Positions 9,053-17,756 of a stretch of DNA of 64,000 nt are shown one piece after another; the first letter of the stretch is position 1; every line of letters starts with the position of its first letter. Source of the DNA: RYN-230 sp963768945 (GTDB lineage Bacteria > Actinomycetota > Actinomycetes > Streptosporangiales > Streptosporangiaceae); assembly GCA_963768945.1 (NCBI GenBank), contig CAVYJW010000008.1, positions 868,001 to 932,000 on the forward strand, read 5' to 3'. Made by a program: the position numbers and the translations under genes. Under the pieces are notes generated by a model, which did not search any database, had not been told where the DNA came from, and saw only the letters and a program-made list of their open reading frames with translations.

Positions 9053-9099
9053 CTAGGTTGTCATCAGGAGCCACAGCCGTCTCCACAGGAGGAGCTCGG
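9053..9099 (+). promoter_or_regulatory. Putative promoter and ribosome site of the cox cluster
   Basis: TAGGTT (9053-9058) has the TANNNT form of an actinobacterial -10 element and would give a short leader with a very good ribosome site, AGGAGGAG, 5-6 bases before the ATG at 9100. The ribosome site excludes the longer open frame that begins at 9037. Confidence 0.4.
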
Positions 9100-9570
9100 A
9101 TGACACGGATTACCGTCAAGGTCGATGGCGTCAATTATGAGGACGACGTCGAGCCGCGACTGCTGCTGGTGCACTACCTGCGGGAGCGCGTCGGCAAGAC
9201 CGGCACGCCCATCGGGTGCGACACCTCTAACTGCGGCGCATGCACCGTCCACCTCGATGGGGTGTCGGTCAAGAGCTGCTCCGTCCTCGCGGTCCAGGCA
9301 GATGGCAGTGAGATCACCACGATCGAGGGTCTGGCCAACGGCGAGTGGCACCCGCTGCAGCAGGCCTTCCACAGCGAGCACGCGCTGCAGTGCGGGTACT
9401 GCACACCCGGAATGATCATGGCTGCCGCCGACCTGCTGCGGGAGAACCCGGATCCGAGCGACGACGAGATCCGCGAGGGCCTGGAGGGCAACCTCTGCCG
9501 CTGCACCGGTTACGAGAACATCGTCCGCGCGGTACGCCGCGCGGCCGGGACGGGGGTGACGTCGGCATGA
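9100..9570 (+). CDS. coxS: CO-dehydrogenase-like small subunit, [2Fe-2S] protein
   Basis: A 156-residue iron-sulfur subunit of a xanthine-oxidase-family molybdenum hydroxylase. The plant-ferredoxin-type N-terminal cluster is ligated by the cysteines of CDTSNCGAC plus a later cysteine (KSCSVL); the C-terminal four-helix cluster uses CGYCTPG and CRCTGY. It carries electrons from the molybdenum site to FAD. It is translationally coupled to the large subunit (ATGA, 9567-9570). Order S-L-M differs from the M-S-L order of the classical form I cluster of Oligotropha. Confidence 0.93.
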   Translation: MTRITVKVDGVNYEDDVEPRLLLVHYLRERVGKTGTPIGCDTSNCGACTVHLDGVSVKSCSVLAVQADGSEITTIEGLANGEWHPLQQAFHSEHALQCGYCTPGMIMAAADLLRENPDPSDDEIREGLEGNLCRCTGYENIVRAVRRAAGTGVTSA

Positions 9571-12083
9571 CCGCCGAGACGCAGGCCCAGCCGACACAGG
9601 CCCAGCCCATACCCGAGCTCGGCCGGGCCCGGCTGCGCAAGGAAGACGCCCGCCTGGTCACCGGAAAGACCAACTGGACCGACAACATCATCCTGCCCGG
9701 GATGCTGCACGTCGCCTTCGTCCGCAGCCCGTTGGCGCACGCCCGGATCACCCGGGTGGACGTGAGCGGGGCCCTGCAGTCCCCGGGCGTTTTCGCCGCC
9801 TTCTCCGGCGCCGACTTCGCTGACGAGCAGGGCAGCCTGCCCTGCGCCTGGCCGGTTACCCCGGACATCATCATCCCCGCGCACCCGCCGATGGCCACCG
9901 AAGAGGTCCGCTACGTCGGCGAGGCGGTGGCCTGCGTGGTGGCCCGGGACCGCTACGCCGCCGCGGACGCGCTCGAAGCGATCGACGTGGACTACGAGCC
10001 ACTGCCGCCGGTGCTGGACATCCGGACCGCCCTGGACGAGTCCTCCCCCAAGGTGCACAAGACCGGCAACAAGAGCTTTGAGTGGGTGTTCGGGAACGGC
10101 GACATCGACGCCGCGTTCTCCGGTGCCGAGGTGGTCCTGGAACGCAACTACCGCCAGCAGCGGCTGATCCCCAGCGCCATGGAACCGCGCGCGGTGGTGG
10201 GCTGGAACGAAGGCGACGAGTACACACTGTGGTCGTCCACCCAGATCCCGCACGTGCTGCGGGTGATGCTGGCCCTGGTTACCGGAATCCCGGAGCACAA
10301 CCTCCGGGTGATCGCGCCGGACGTGGGCGGTGGCTTCGGCTCGAAACTGCAGGTGACGGCCGAGGAAGTGCTGGCCCTGCTGATCTCCCGTAAGGTCCGT
10401 CGGCCGGTCAAGTGGACCGAGTCGCGCAGCGAGGGCAACATGACCGTGCACCACGGCCGGGACCAGTGGCAGCGGATCAAGGTCGCCGCGGACCGGGACG
10501 GCCGGCTGCGCGGGCTGTCCGTGGACCTGCTGGCCGACATGGGCGCCTACCTGATGCTGGTCACCCCGGGCGTGCCGCTGCTGGGCGCGTTCATGTACAA
10601 CAGCATCTACAAGATGGACGCGCTCTCGTTCCGCTGCACCGGGATATTCACGACCAAGATGCCGACCGACGCCTACCGCGGCGCCGGGCGCCCGGAGGCC
10701 ACGTTCGGCATCGAGCGCATCATGGACGACCTGGCCGTCGAGCTGGGCATCGAGCCGCTGGCACTGCGCGAGCGGAACTGGATCAAGCACGAGGAATTCC
10801 CGTACACCACGATCGCCGGTCTCACCTACGACAGCGGCAACTACGAGGCGGCCACGGCCAAGGCCAAGGAACTGTTCCGCTACGACGAACTGCGCGTCGA
10901 GCAGGAGCAGCGCCGGGACAGCCACGACCCGGTGCAGCTCGGCATCGGGATCTCCACCTACACGGAGATGTGCGGGCTGGCCCCGTCCCGGGTGCTCGGC
11001 TCGCTGGCCTACGGGGCAGGCGGCTGGGAGCACGCCTCGATCCGGATGCTGCCGACCGGCAAGGTCGAGGTGGTCACCGGGGCCAGCGCGCACGGGCAGG
11101 GCCACGAAACCGCCTGGAGCCAGATCGTCGCGGACAAGCTCGGTGTCCCGTTCGAGGACATCCGGGTACTGCACGGCGACACCCAGGTCTCCCCGAAGGG
11201 CATGGACACCTACGGGTCCCGCTCGCTGACCGTCGGCGGCGTGGCCGTCCACGGGGCCTGCGAGAAGGTCATCGGCAAGGCCAAGGTGATCGCGTCGGCC
11301 ATGCTGGAGGCGCCGCCCGAGGAGATCGAGTTCTCGGCGGGCAAGTTCAGCGTCCGGGGCAATGACGCGGTGGTCAAGACCATCCAGGAGATCGCGCTGG
11401 CCACCTTCGCCGCCCACGACCTGCCGGACGGCGTGGAGCCGAACATCGACTCCGATGCCACCTTCGACCCGGACAACTTCTCCTACCCGCACGGGACGCA
11501 CCTGTGCGCCACCGAGATCGACACCGAGACCGGGCAGGTGAAGATCCGCAGCTACGTGGCCGTGGACGACGTCGGCCACGTGGTGAACCCGCTCATCGTG
11601 GACGGCCAGGTGCACGGCGGGCTGGCCCAGGGCATCGCCCAGGCCCTGTTCGAGGAGGCCATCTACGACGACGAGGGCAACCTGACCACGACCACCATGG
11701 CGGACTACCTGCTGCCGAGCGCGGCAGACCTGCCGCACCTCACCACGGGCCGGACGGAGACGCCGGCCACGACGAACCCACTCGGCGTCAAGGGCGTCGG
11801 GGAGGCGGGCACCATCGCCTCCACGCCCGCGGTGGTCAACTCGATCCTGGACGCGCTCCGCCCGTACGGCATCCGGGACATCGTGATGCCGTGCACGCCG
11901 GAGCGGGTCTGGCGCGCCCTCAAGACCGCGCGGGAGAGCGGCCCGGGTACCCAGGTCACCGGGGACTCGGCCACCGAGGCCCACGGGGCCGTCGGGCATG
12001 TCAGCGGCGAAGACGCCGCGGAGGCACACGGCAGCGATGCCGCGCCATCGAACGGTGGGCTGGCACTCGGAGGTGCGGAATGA
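9567..12083 (+). CDS. coxL: CO-dehydrogenase-like large (molybdopterin) subunit, form II
   Basis: An 838-residue molybdenum-cofactor subunit of the xanthine-oxidase family. The active-site loop reads AYRGAGR at residues 369-375, the signature of form II (putative) CoxL; true CO-oxidising form I enzymes have AYXCSFR. Further landmarks are the GGGFGSK cofactor motif, GQGHET, and the catalytic glutamate E746 in GVGEAGT. So the enzyme hydroxylates some substrate, but CO oxidation should not be assumed. The last 50 residues after ALKTARES are a low-complexity His/Ala/Gly tail not needed for the fold. Start is the ATG overlapping the coxS stop; coxM overlaps its own stop (12080-12083). Confidence 0.92.
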   Translation: MTAETQAQPTQAQPIPELGRARLRKEDARLVTGKTNWTDNIILPGMLHVAFVRSPLAHARITRVDVSGALQSPGVFAAFSGADFADEQGSLPCAWPVTPDIIIPAHPPMATEEVRYVGEAVACVVARDRYAAADALEAIDVDYEPLPPVLDIRTALDESSPKVHKTGNKSFEWVFGNGDIDAAFSGAEVVLERNYRQQRLIPSAMEPRAVVGWNEGDEYTLWSSTQIPHVLRVMLALVTGIPEHNLRVIAPDVGGGFGSKLQVTAEEVLALLISRKVRRPVKWTESRSEGNMTVHHGRDQWQRIKVAADRDGRLRGLSVDLLADMGAYLMLVTPGVPLLGAFMYNSIYKMDALSFRCTGIFTTKMPTDAYRGAGRPEATFGIERIMDDLAVELGIEPLALRERNWIKHEEFPYTTIAGLTYDSGNYEAATAKAKELFRYDELRVEQEQRRDSHDPVQLGIGISTYTEMCGLAPSRVLGSLAYGAGGWEHASIRMLPTGKVEVVTGASAHGQGHETAWSQIVADKLGVPFEDIRVLHGDTQVSPKGMDTYGSRSLTVGGVAVHGACEKVIGKAKVIASAMLEAPPEEIEFSAGKFSVRGNDAVVKTIQEIALATFAAHDLPDGVEPNIDSDATFDPDNFSYPHGTHLCATEIDTETGQVKIRSYVAVDDVGHVVNPLIVDGQVHGGLAQGIAQALFEEAIYDDEGNLTTTTMADYLLPSAADLPHLTTGRTETPATTNPLGVKGVGEAGTIASTPAVVNSILDALRPYGIRDIVMPCTPERVWRALKTARESGPGTQVTGDSATEAHGAVGHVSGEDAAEAHGSDAAPSNGGLALGGAE

Positions 12084-12937
12084 TCCCGGCGGCATTCGAG
12101 TACACCCGGCCGTCATCGCTGGACGAGGCGATCCAGGCGCTGGGCGACGGCGGCGAGGACGCCAAGATCATCGCGGGCGGCCAGAGCCTCATGCCGCTGC
12201 TCCGGCTGCGGCTCGCCTATCCCGAGCTCCTGGTGGACCTCGGCCGGGTGGATGGCCTGCGGGGCGTCCGGGACGAGGGGGACACGCTGTGGATCGGCGC
12301 GCTGACCACGCACGCCGAGGTCATCCGCGACCCACTGATCCGCGAGCACTGCGGGCTGCTGTCCGAGGCGACCGGCACCGTGGCCGACCCGGCCGTCCGG
12401 CACCGGGGCACGCTGGGCGGCTCGCTGGCCCACGCCGACCCGGCCGGGGACCTGCCCGCGGTGGCGCTGGCGCTCGACGCGACGATGATCGCGCAGGGCC
12501 CGGGCGGGAAACGGGAGATCGGGGCCGCGGACTTTTTCGTGGACTACCTGACGACGGCCCTGGCGCCCGGCGAGATACTCACTGGGGTCCGGGTGCCCAA
12601 ACTCGGACCGCCATGGGGCTATCGTTATGAGAAGTTCCACCGGACGGCCCAGTCGTGGGCGACCGTAGGGGTGGCCGCCATAGCCCGGCGTTCCAATGGG
12701 CATGTGGCGGAAGCCCGGATCGGGCTCACGAACATGGGCCCTGTTCCGGTGAGGGCCCGGGCGGCGGAAGAAGCGGTCGCCGGGGCCGAGGCCGACCGTA
12801 GCGCCCTGCGGGCGGCCGCAGCGCACGCCGACGAGGAATCGCAGCCGCCTGCAGACTTGCACGGCGCGCCCGACTACCGGCGCCACCTGGCGCGGGTGCT
12901 GACCGCTAGGGCGTTGGCGGTCGCGGCTGGAGCTTAA
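12080..12937 (+). CDS. coxM: CO-dehydrogenase-like medium (FAD) subunit
   Basis: A 285-residue FAD-binding subunit of the molybdenum hydroxylase. The two family FAD motifs are present: AGGQSLMPLLRLR near residue 34 and TLGGSLAHADPAGD near residue 110. It accepts electrons from the [2Fe-2S] subunit. GGAGGTGCGGA precedes the ATG, which overlaps the coxL stop as ATGA, so the three subunits are made together. The C-terminal DYRRHLARVLTARAL is typical of the family. Confidence 0.92.
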   Translation: MIPAAFEYTRPSSLDEAIQALGDGGEDAKIIAGGQSLMPLLRLRLAYPELLVDLGRVDGLRGVRDEGDTLWIGALTTHAEVIRDPLIREHCGLLSEATGTVADPAVRHRGTLGGSLAHADPAGDLPAVALALDATMIAQGPGGKREIGAADFFVDYLTTALAPGEILTGVRVPKLGPPWGYRYEKFHRTAQSWATVGVAAIARRSNGHVAEARIGLTNMGPVPVRARAAEEAVAGAEADRSALRAAAAHADEESQPPADLHGAPDYRRHLARVLTARALAVAAGA

Positions 12938-12941
12938 CAAC

Positions 12942-14183
12942 ATGGATCTGGAGCACTCGTTCACCATCCCGGTTCCGCCGGAGCAGGCCTGGCAGGCCCT
13001 GCTGGACGTTGAGCAGGTGGCGCCCTGCATGCCCGGCGCCACCGTTGACGCCTTCGATGGTGAGGTCATCTCGGGAAAGATCAAGGTCAAGGTCGGCCCG
13101 GTCCAGATGATCTACGCGGGCACGGCCCGCTTCACCGAGAAGGACGAGGCGACCAAGACGGTCGTGCTGGAGGCGTCGGGCAAGGAGACCAGGGGCAGCG
13201 GCACGGCTTCCGCCACGGTCCGCTCCTCCCTGCAGGACGAGGCGGGCCAGACCCGGGTCCTGGTGCGCACCACGATGACCGTCACCGGGCGCCCCGCGCA
13301 GTTCGGCCGGGGCGTGATGGCCGAGGTGGGGGGCCGGATCATCGGGAAGTTCGCCACCAACCTGGCCGCCCAGCTGTCCGGGGAGGGCGCTGCGGCCCAG
13401 GAGGCCGGGCCCTCCGCGACCGCGGCAGCCGACGCGGACGCAAGCACCGCGGGCACCGCGGGCACCACGGCGGCCAGCACCCCGGCGGCGGCGACCCCGG
13501 CGGCGGCGACCCCGGCGGCGGCCACGACCACCGGCGCTCAGGCTAACGGGGTGGCCGGGCTGCCCGATCCGGCGCAGCTGCCGATCGAGGAGCTGAACCT
13601 GCCCGTCCGCTCCTTCAACAGCCTGCGGCGCGAGGGCGTCCACACGGTCGGCGGCCTCACCGCCCGTACGGAGAGAGAACTGCTCGCCATCGACGGCCTG
13701 GGGCCCCAGTCGATCAAGGAGATCAAGGGCAAACTCGCCGACCGCGGACTGACCCTCACCACGCCCGGCGTGGACGCGGCCACGGGCGCCGCCGCCGCGT
13801 CCGGCCCCGCCACGGCAGCCACCACCACGGACCCCACCACCACGGCTACCAGCACCACAGGCACCGGCACTACAGGGACCAGCACCACGGGCACCAGCAC
13901 CGCGGGCACCGGAGCCGCTGGCGCTGGCGAGCCGCGCCCCACGGCGGTCAGCCCGGGCGCGCGGGCCGGGGCCTGGGACGCGGGCACTCCGTCCACGGAC
14001 CGCCCGGCCGCGAACGGCCTGCTGCCGCCGCGCGGGGCCCGCCCCCAGGACGAGGACGCCCTCGACCTGCTCAGTGTGGCGGGCCTGCCGCTGCTCAAGC
14101 GGCTCGCGCCCGTGCTGGGGTTCATCCTTGTCGCCGGGGTGCTGTTCCGCGTCGTGCGCCGCCGCCGCGCCTCCCGCGCCTGA
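12942..14183 (+). CDS. CoxG-like SRPBCC protein fused to an RNA-polymerase alpha-CTD-like domain and a C-terminal membrane anchor
   Basis: A 413-residue multidomain protein 4 bp after coxM. Residues 1-145 are a CoxG/SRPBCC domain (MDLEHSFTIPVPPEQAW, PCMPGATV, GKIKVKVGPV); CoxG-type proteins recruit CO dehydrogenase to the membrane. Residues 150-212 are an Ala/Thr linker containing three TPAAA repeats. Residues 213-273 align closely with the C-terminal domain of RNA polymerase alpha: PIEELNLPVRSFNSL, then TERELL, GLGPQSIKEIK and LADRGLTL. The DNA-contact positions equivalent to E. coli R265 and N268 are kept (R223, N226), K271 is Arg (R229), and K298 is Gln (Q256). A second Thr/Gly-rich linker follows, and residues 388-405 form one transmembrane helix with a basic RRRR end. 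Domain calls are firm; what the alpha-CTD-like domain binds is unknown. Confidence 0.85.
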   Translation: MDLEHSFTIPVPPEQAWQALLDVEQVAPCMPGATVDAFDGEVISGKIKVKVGPVQMIYAGTARFTEKDEATKTVVLEASGKETRGSGTASATVRSSLQDEAGQTRVLVRTTMTVTGRPAQFGRGVMAEVGGRIIGKFATNLAAQLSGEGAAAQEAGPSATAAADADASTAGTAGTTAASTPAAATPAAATPAAATTTGAQANGVAGLPDPAQLPIEELNLPVRSFNSLRREGVHTVGGLTARTERELLAIDGLGPQSIKEIKGKLADRGLTLTTPGVDAATGAAAASGPATAATTTDPTTTATSTTGTGTTGTSTTGTSTAGTGAAGAGEPRPTAVSPGARAGAWDAGTPSTDRPAANGLLPPRGARPQDEDALDLLSVAGLPLLKRLAPVLGFILVAGVLFRVVRRRRASRA

Positions 14184-14290
14184 GCCGGCCGGCCAGGCAT
14201 CCCGTGCCGACTCAGCCGGCGCCGCCCCAGCGCCCGGACCGCCTGCGCAGCCCTGCCGGCCCTGACCCTGCAACGCACCCGGGAGCGACG

Positions 14291-15544
14291 GTGACTGCGG
14301 CCTCCATAACGGACCGTTCCCGGGCCTCGGACCTGGACGCGCGCGACCCGCTGGCCGGATTCCGGGACCGGTTCGCGCCGCTCGAGTCCGGCCTGGTCTA
14401 CCTGGACGGCAACTCGCTGGGCATGCTGCCGGCCGCGACCGCGCAGCGCCTCGCCGAGGTGATCAGCCAGGACTGGGGCACCAGGCTGATCCGGTCCTGG
14501 GCGCACTGGACGGACCTGCCCCGGCAGGTCGGCGACCTGCTCGGCGAGAACCTGCTAGAGGCGGCTCCGGGCCAGGTCGTGGTCTGCGACTCCACGACGG
14601 TGAACCTCTACAAGCTGGCCTGGGCCGCCCTCGACGCCCGGCCGGGCCGGCCGGTCCTGGTCACCGACGACGACAACTTCCCCACCGACAGGTACGTGCT
14701 CGAGGGGATCGCCGCCCGGTCCGGCGGCCAGCTCCGCATGATCCGCACCGACGTGGACCAGGGGATCCGGGCGGACGACGTGCGCGCCGCGATCGGGCCG
14801 GACACCGCCCTGGTCTGCCTGTCCCACGTGGCTTACCGGAGCGGCGCGCTGGCCGACATGGCCGCGATCACCCGCCTCGCGCACGAGGCGGGGGCGCTCG
14901 TGCTCTGGGACCTGTGCCACTCGGCGGGCTCGGTCCCGGTGGACCTGGACGGCTCCGGCGCCGACCTGGCCGTCGGGTGCACTTACAAGTACCTGAACGC
15001 CGGCCCGGGCGCGCCCGCGTTCCTCTACGTCCGCCGGGACCTTCAGGACCAGCTCACCCAGCCCATCCAGGGCTGGTTCGGCCAGCAGGACCAGTTCACG
15101 ATGGGGCCGCGCTACGAGCCCGCGCCCGGGATCGCCCGGTTCACCACCGGGACCCCGAACGTCCCCGGCACGGTCGCCGTGCAGGAGGGCACCCGGCTGC
15201 TCGCCGAGGCAGGCATCCAGGCCCTCCGCGCCAAGGGGATCGGGCTGACCAGCTACCTGATCGAGCTGGCCGACGCCTGGCTGGCTCCGCACGGTTGCGT
15301 GCTCGCCTCACCCCGGGATCCCGGGCGGCGCGGGTCGCACGTCTGCCTGCGCCACCCGGACGCCGGGCGGGTCAGCCAGGCCCTTACCCGCGCCGGGGTG
15401 ATCGGGGACTTCCGGACCCCGGACCGGCTCCGGCTCGGGCCAGCCCCCATCACGACCCGGTTCACCGACGTCTGGGACGGGCTGGACACCCTCCGGGACA
15501 TCCTCGAGACCAAGGCCTACGTGGACATTCCCCCGCCCCCGTAG
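14291..15544 (+). CDS. kynU: Kynureninase
   Basis: A 417-residue PLP-dependent hydrolase splitting kynurenine to anthranilate and alanine. Matching family landmarks are YLDGNSLGMLP near the N-terminus, HWTDLPRQVGDLLGE, the PLP-lysine segment CTYKYLNAGPGAPAF, and GWFGQ with a C-terminal RLGPAPI..RF..W. I choose the GTG at 14291 (GGGAG five bases upstream) over an in-frame GTG at 14204, because the shorter form has the usual length. It lies 107 bp after the CoxG-like gene on the same strand. No tryptophan dioxygenase or formamidase is in view, so pathway partners must lie elsewhere. Confidence 0.9.
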   Translation: MTAASITDRSRASDLDARDPLAGFRDRFAPLESGLVYLDGNSLGMLPAATAQRLAEVISQDWGTRLIRSWAHWTDLPRQVGDLLGENLLEAAPGQVVVCDSTTVNLYKLAWAALDARPGRPVLVTDDDNFPTDRYVLEGIAARSGGQLRMIRTDVDQGIRADDVRAAIGPDTALVCLSHVAYRSGALADMAAITRLAHEAGALVLWDLCHSAGSVPVDLDGSGADLAVGCTYKYLNAGPGAPAFLYVRRDLQDQLTQPIQGWFGQQDQFTMGPRYEPAPGIARFTTGTPNVPGTVAVQEGTRLLAEAGIQALRAKGIGLTSYLIELADAWLAPHGCVLASPRDPGRRGSHVCLRHPDAGRVSQALTRAGVIGDFRTPDRLRLGPAPITTRFTDVWDGLDTLRDILETKAYVDIPPPP

Positions 15545-15834
15545 CCCGCCCGTAGCCGGCGCCCTGTTGCCGGCGCCCCGTTGCCCGCGCCCTGTTGCCC
15601 GCGCCCCGCAGCCCGCGCCCCGCAGCCCCCGCCCCGCAGCCCGCGCCCTGCTGCCCGCGCCCTGTTGCCGGCGCCCCGCAGCCCGCGCCCTGCTGCCCGC
15701 GCTCGTAGCCCGCGCCGCAGGGGCCGCTGCCCGGCAGGCCGTCTCTCGGACCGCGGTCCCCTGGAGCCAGGCCGGGCGAGCGACCACCCCGCCAGGGCGT
15801 TGCGGAAAAGAAGTTCAGGGAGCCGGCCGGACGG
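15545..15834. repeat. Low-complexity GCCCGCGCC(C/T) repeats between kynU and guaA
   Basis: The 290 bp between the convergent kynU and guaA genes starts, right after the kynU stop, with about 170 bp of 10-15 base units such as CCCGCGCCCTGTTGC and CCCGCGCCCCGCAGC. The remainder is ordinary GC-rich sequence. I see no gene. TTTTCCGCAACG (on the minus strand, about 15793-15804) resembles the 3'-end motif described in the findings. Confidence 0.6.
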
Positions 15835-17535
15835 CTATTCCCATTCGATGGTGCCCGGCGGCTTGCTGGTGATGTCCAGCACCACCCGGTTGACCTCGGG
15901 CACTTCGTTGGTGATCCGCGTCGAGATCCGGGCCAGCAGCTCCCCTGGCAGCCGTGCCCAGTCGGCGGTCATGGCGTCTTCGCTGGTCACCGGCCGGAGC
16001 ACGACCGGGTAGCCGTAGCTGCGGCCGTCGCCCTGCACGCCGACCGAGCGGACGTCGGCCAGCAGCACCACCGGGCACTGCCAGATCTCCCGGTCCAGGC
16101 CGGCGGCCGACAGTTCCTCGCGGACGATGGCGTCCGCGGCGGACACGATGCGCAGCCGCTCCTCCGTCACCCCGCCGACGATCCGGATGGCCAGGCCTGG
16201 TCCGGGGAACGGCTGCCGCCAGACGATCTCCGGGGGCAGGCCCAGCGTCTCGCCGACCCGCCGCACCTCGTCCTTGAACAGCGCACGCAACGGCTCGACC
16301 AGCCCGAACGCCAGGTCGCTGGGCAGGCCGCCGACGTTGTGGTGGGACTTGATGTTGGCCGCGCCGGTGCCCCCGCCCGACTCGACCACGTCCGGGTACA
16401 AGGTGCCCTGGACCAGGAAGTCCACGGCCGTCCCGTGACTGCCCGCCGCCGCGCTGATCTCCCGGGCGGCGCGCTCGAAGGCCCGGATGAACTCCCGGCC
16501 GATGATCTTGCGTTTCTCCTCCGGGTCGGTCACCCCGGCCAGCGCCTCCAGGAACGTCGCGGCCGCGTCCACCACCTTGAGGTCGACCCCGGTGGCGGCC
16601 ACGAAGTCCTTCTCCACCTGCTCCGCCTCGCCCCGGCGCAGCAGCCCGTGATCCACGAAAACACAGGTCAGCCGGTTGCCGATGGCCTTCTGCACGATGG
16701 CCGCGGCGACCGCGGAGTCCACGCCGCCCGACAGGCCGCAGATCGCGCCGCGGTCGCCGACCTGGGCCCGGACCTGCCCGACCTGCTCGTCGATGATGCT
16801 GCCCATGGTCCAGTTGGGGCGGCAGCCGGCCAGCTCAAGGAACCGGCGCAGCACGGCCTGGCCGTGCTGGGTGTGCATCACCTCGGGGTGGAACTGCACC
16901 CCGTACAGCCCGCGGCTGGTGTCCTCCAGCGCGGCGACCGGGCTGACCGCGGTGCCCGCCGTGACGGTGAACCCGGGTGGCGCCGCGGTGGCGGTGTCCC
17001 CGTGCGACATCCACACCTGCTGGTTCCCGGGCAGGCCGCCCAGCAGCGCCCCGCCGAGCAGTACCTCGTGCGGCAGCGGCTCGGCCGTCCAGGGCTCGTC
17101 CGGCAGCGGGCCGCCTGGCTGGGCCTGCTCCACGGCGACCACGCTCCGGGTCTCCCCGGCGCTGCCGGGGGCCAGGACGAGCCGCGTGGCGCCGTACTCA
17201 CCGGCGCCGGTATGCGCGACCTCGCCACCCAGCGCGGACACCATGAGCTGGAAGCCGTAGCAGATGCCGAGGACGGGGACACCCGCGCTGAGCAGACCGG
17301 GCTGGCCGGGCGCGGCAGGCGGCAGCGGCGGGGCGCCGCCGGAGTACACCGAGGCGGGGCCGCCGGACAAGATGATGGCTTTCGGCTTGCGGGCCAGCAT
17401 GTCGGCGGCCGGCATGGTGGCCGGGACGATCTCGGAGTACACCTGGCATTCGCGGACCCGGCGCGCGATCAGCTGCGCATACTGGGCCCCGAAGTCGACC
17501 ACCAGCACGGTGTCAAAGTCCGGACTGGGCTGCAC
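15835..17535 (-). CDS. guaA: GMP synthase (glutamine-hydrolysing)
   Basis: A 566-residue enzyme converting XMP to GMP using glutamine and ATP. The N-terminal class I amidotransferase domain has the nucleophile C92 in GICYGFQ and the QFHPE histidine-glutamate pair; the ATP-pyrophosphatase domain has GLSGGVDSAV; the C-terminal dimerisation domain ends KPPGTIEWE. It is about 40 residues longer than the M. tuberculosis enzyme, mainly from an insert at roughly residues 123-165 between EYGATRLVL and QVWMSHGD, in the amidotransferase domain. Start GTG at 17535 has GGAAGG seven bases upstream. The open frame continues N-terminally but without family similarity. Confidence 0.95.
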   Translation of the reverse strand: MQPSPDFDTVLVVDFGAQYAQLIARRVRECQVYSEIVPATMPAADMLARKPKAIILSGGPASVYSGGAPPLPPAAPGQPGLLSAGVPVLGICYGFQLMVSALGGEVAHTGAGEYGATRLVLAPGSAGETRSVVAVEQAQPGGPLPDEPWTAEPLPHEVLLGGALLGGLPGNQQVWMSHGDTATAAPPGFTVTAGTAVSPVAALEDTSRGLYGVQFHPEVMHTQHGQAVLRRFLELAGCRPNWTMGSIIDEQVGQVRAQVGDRGAICGLSGGVDSAVAAAIVQKAIGNRLTCVFVDHGLLRRGEAEQVEKDFVAATGVDLKVVDAAATFLEALAGVTDPEEKRKIIGREFIRAFERAAREISAAAGSHGTAVDFLVQGTLYPDVVESGGGTGAANIKSHHNVGGLPSDLAFGLVEPLRALFKDEVRRVGETLGLPPEIVWRQPFPGPGLAIRIVGGVTEERLRIVSAADAIVREELSAAGLDREIWQCPVVLLADVRSVGVQGDGRSYGYPVVLRPVTSEDAMTADWARLPGELLARISTRITNEVPEVNRVVLDITSKPPGTIEWE

Positions 17536-17708
17536 GCCTCCGCCTTCCGCTCGAAATCGCCAGTCTAATGGGCTGGTCACCGCGCGCCGTACGGCGTGCC
17601 GCCCCGCCATGTCCTGGGCGCGCCTCGCCGGGCGCCCCGCCCGGGGCGCGGCCCCAGTCCTCCGCCTCCCGCGCGGCCGCACCCCTTCGTGGCGCCCGTA
17701 TGCCGTCC

Positions 17709-17756
17709 GTGATCAGACGATAGGTGTTGCTCCCACAACACCTATCGTCTGATCAC
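17709..17756. repeat. Dispersed intergenic hairpin, copy 1
   Basis: A perfect 21-bp inverted repeat (17709-17729 and 17736-17756) around a 6-base loop CTCCCA. The left arm reads GTGATCAGACGAT then AGGTGTTG. The right arm contains the stop codon (17753-17755) of the CNNM/CBS gene, so the hairpin sits exactly at that gene's 3' end. Two relatives occur at 24591-24636 and 57451-57506. It may act as a terminator; sequence conservation beyond base pairing suggests a repeat family. Confidence 0.8.

Noticed and set aside
9567..12083. True (form I) CO dehydrogenase
   Set aside because: The active-site loop is AYRGAGR, not AYXCSFR, so CO oxidation should not be claimed.
14204..14290. Upstream GTG start for kynureninase
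   Set aside because: Adds 29 Pro/Arg-rich residues not seen in the family, while GTG 14291 has a well-placed GGGAG.
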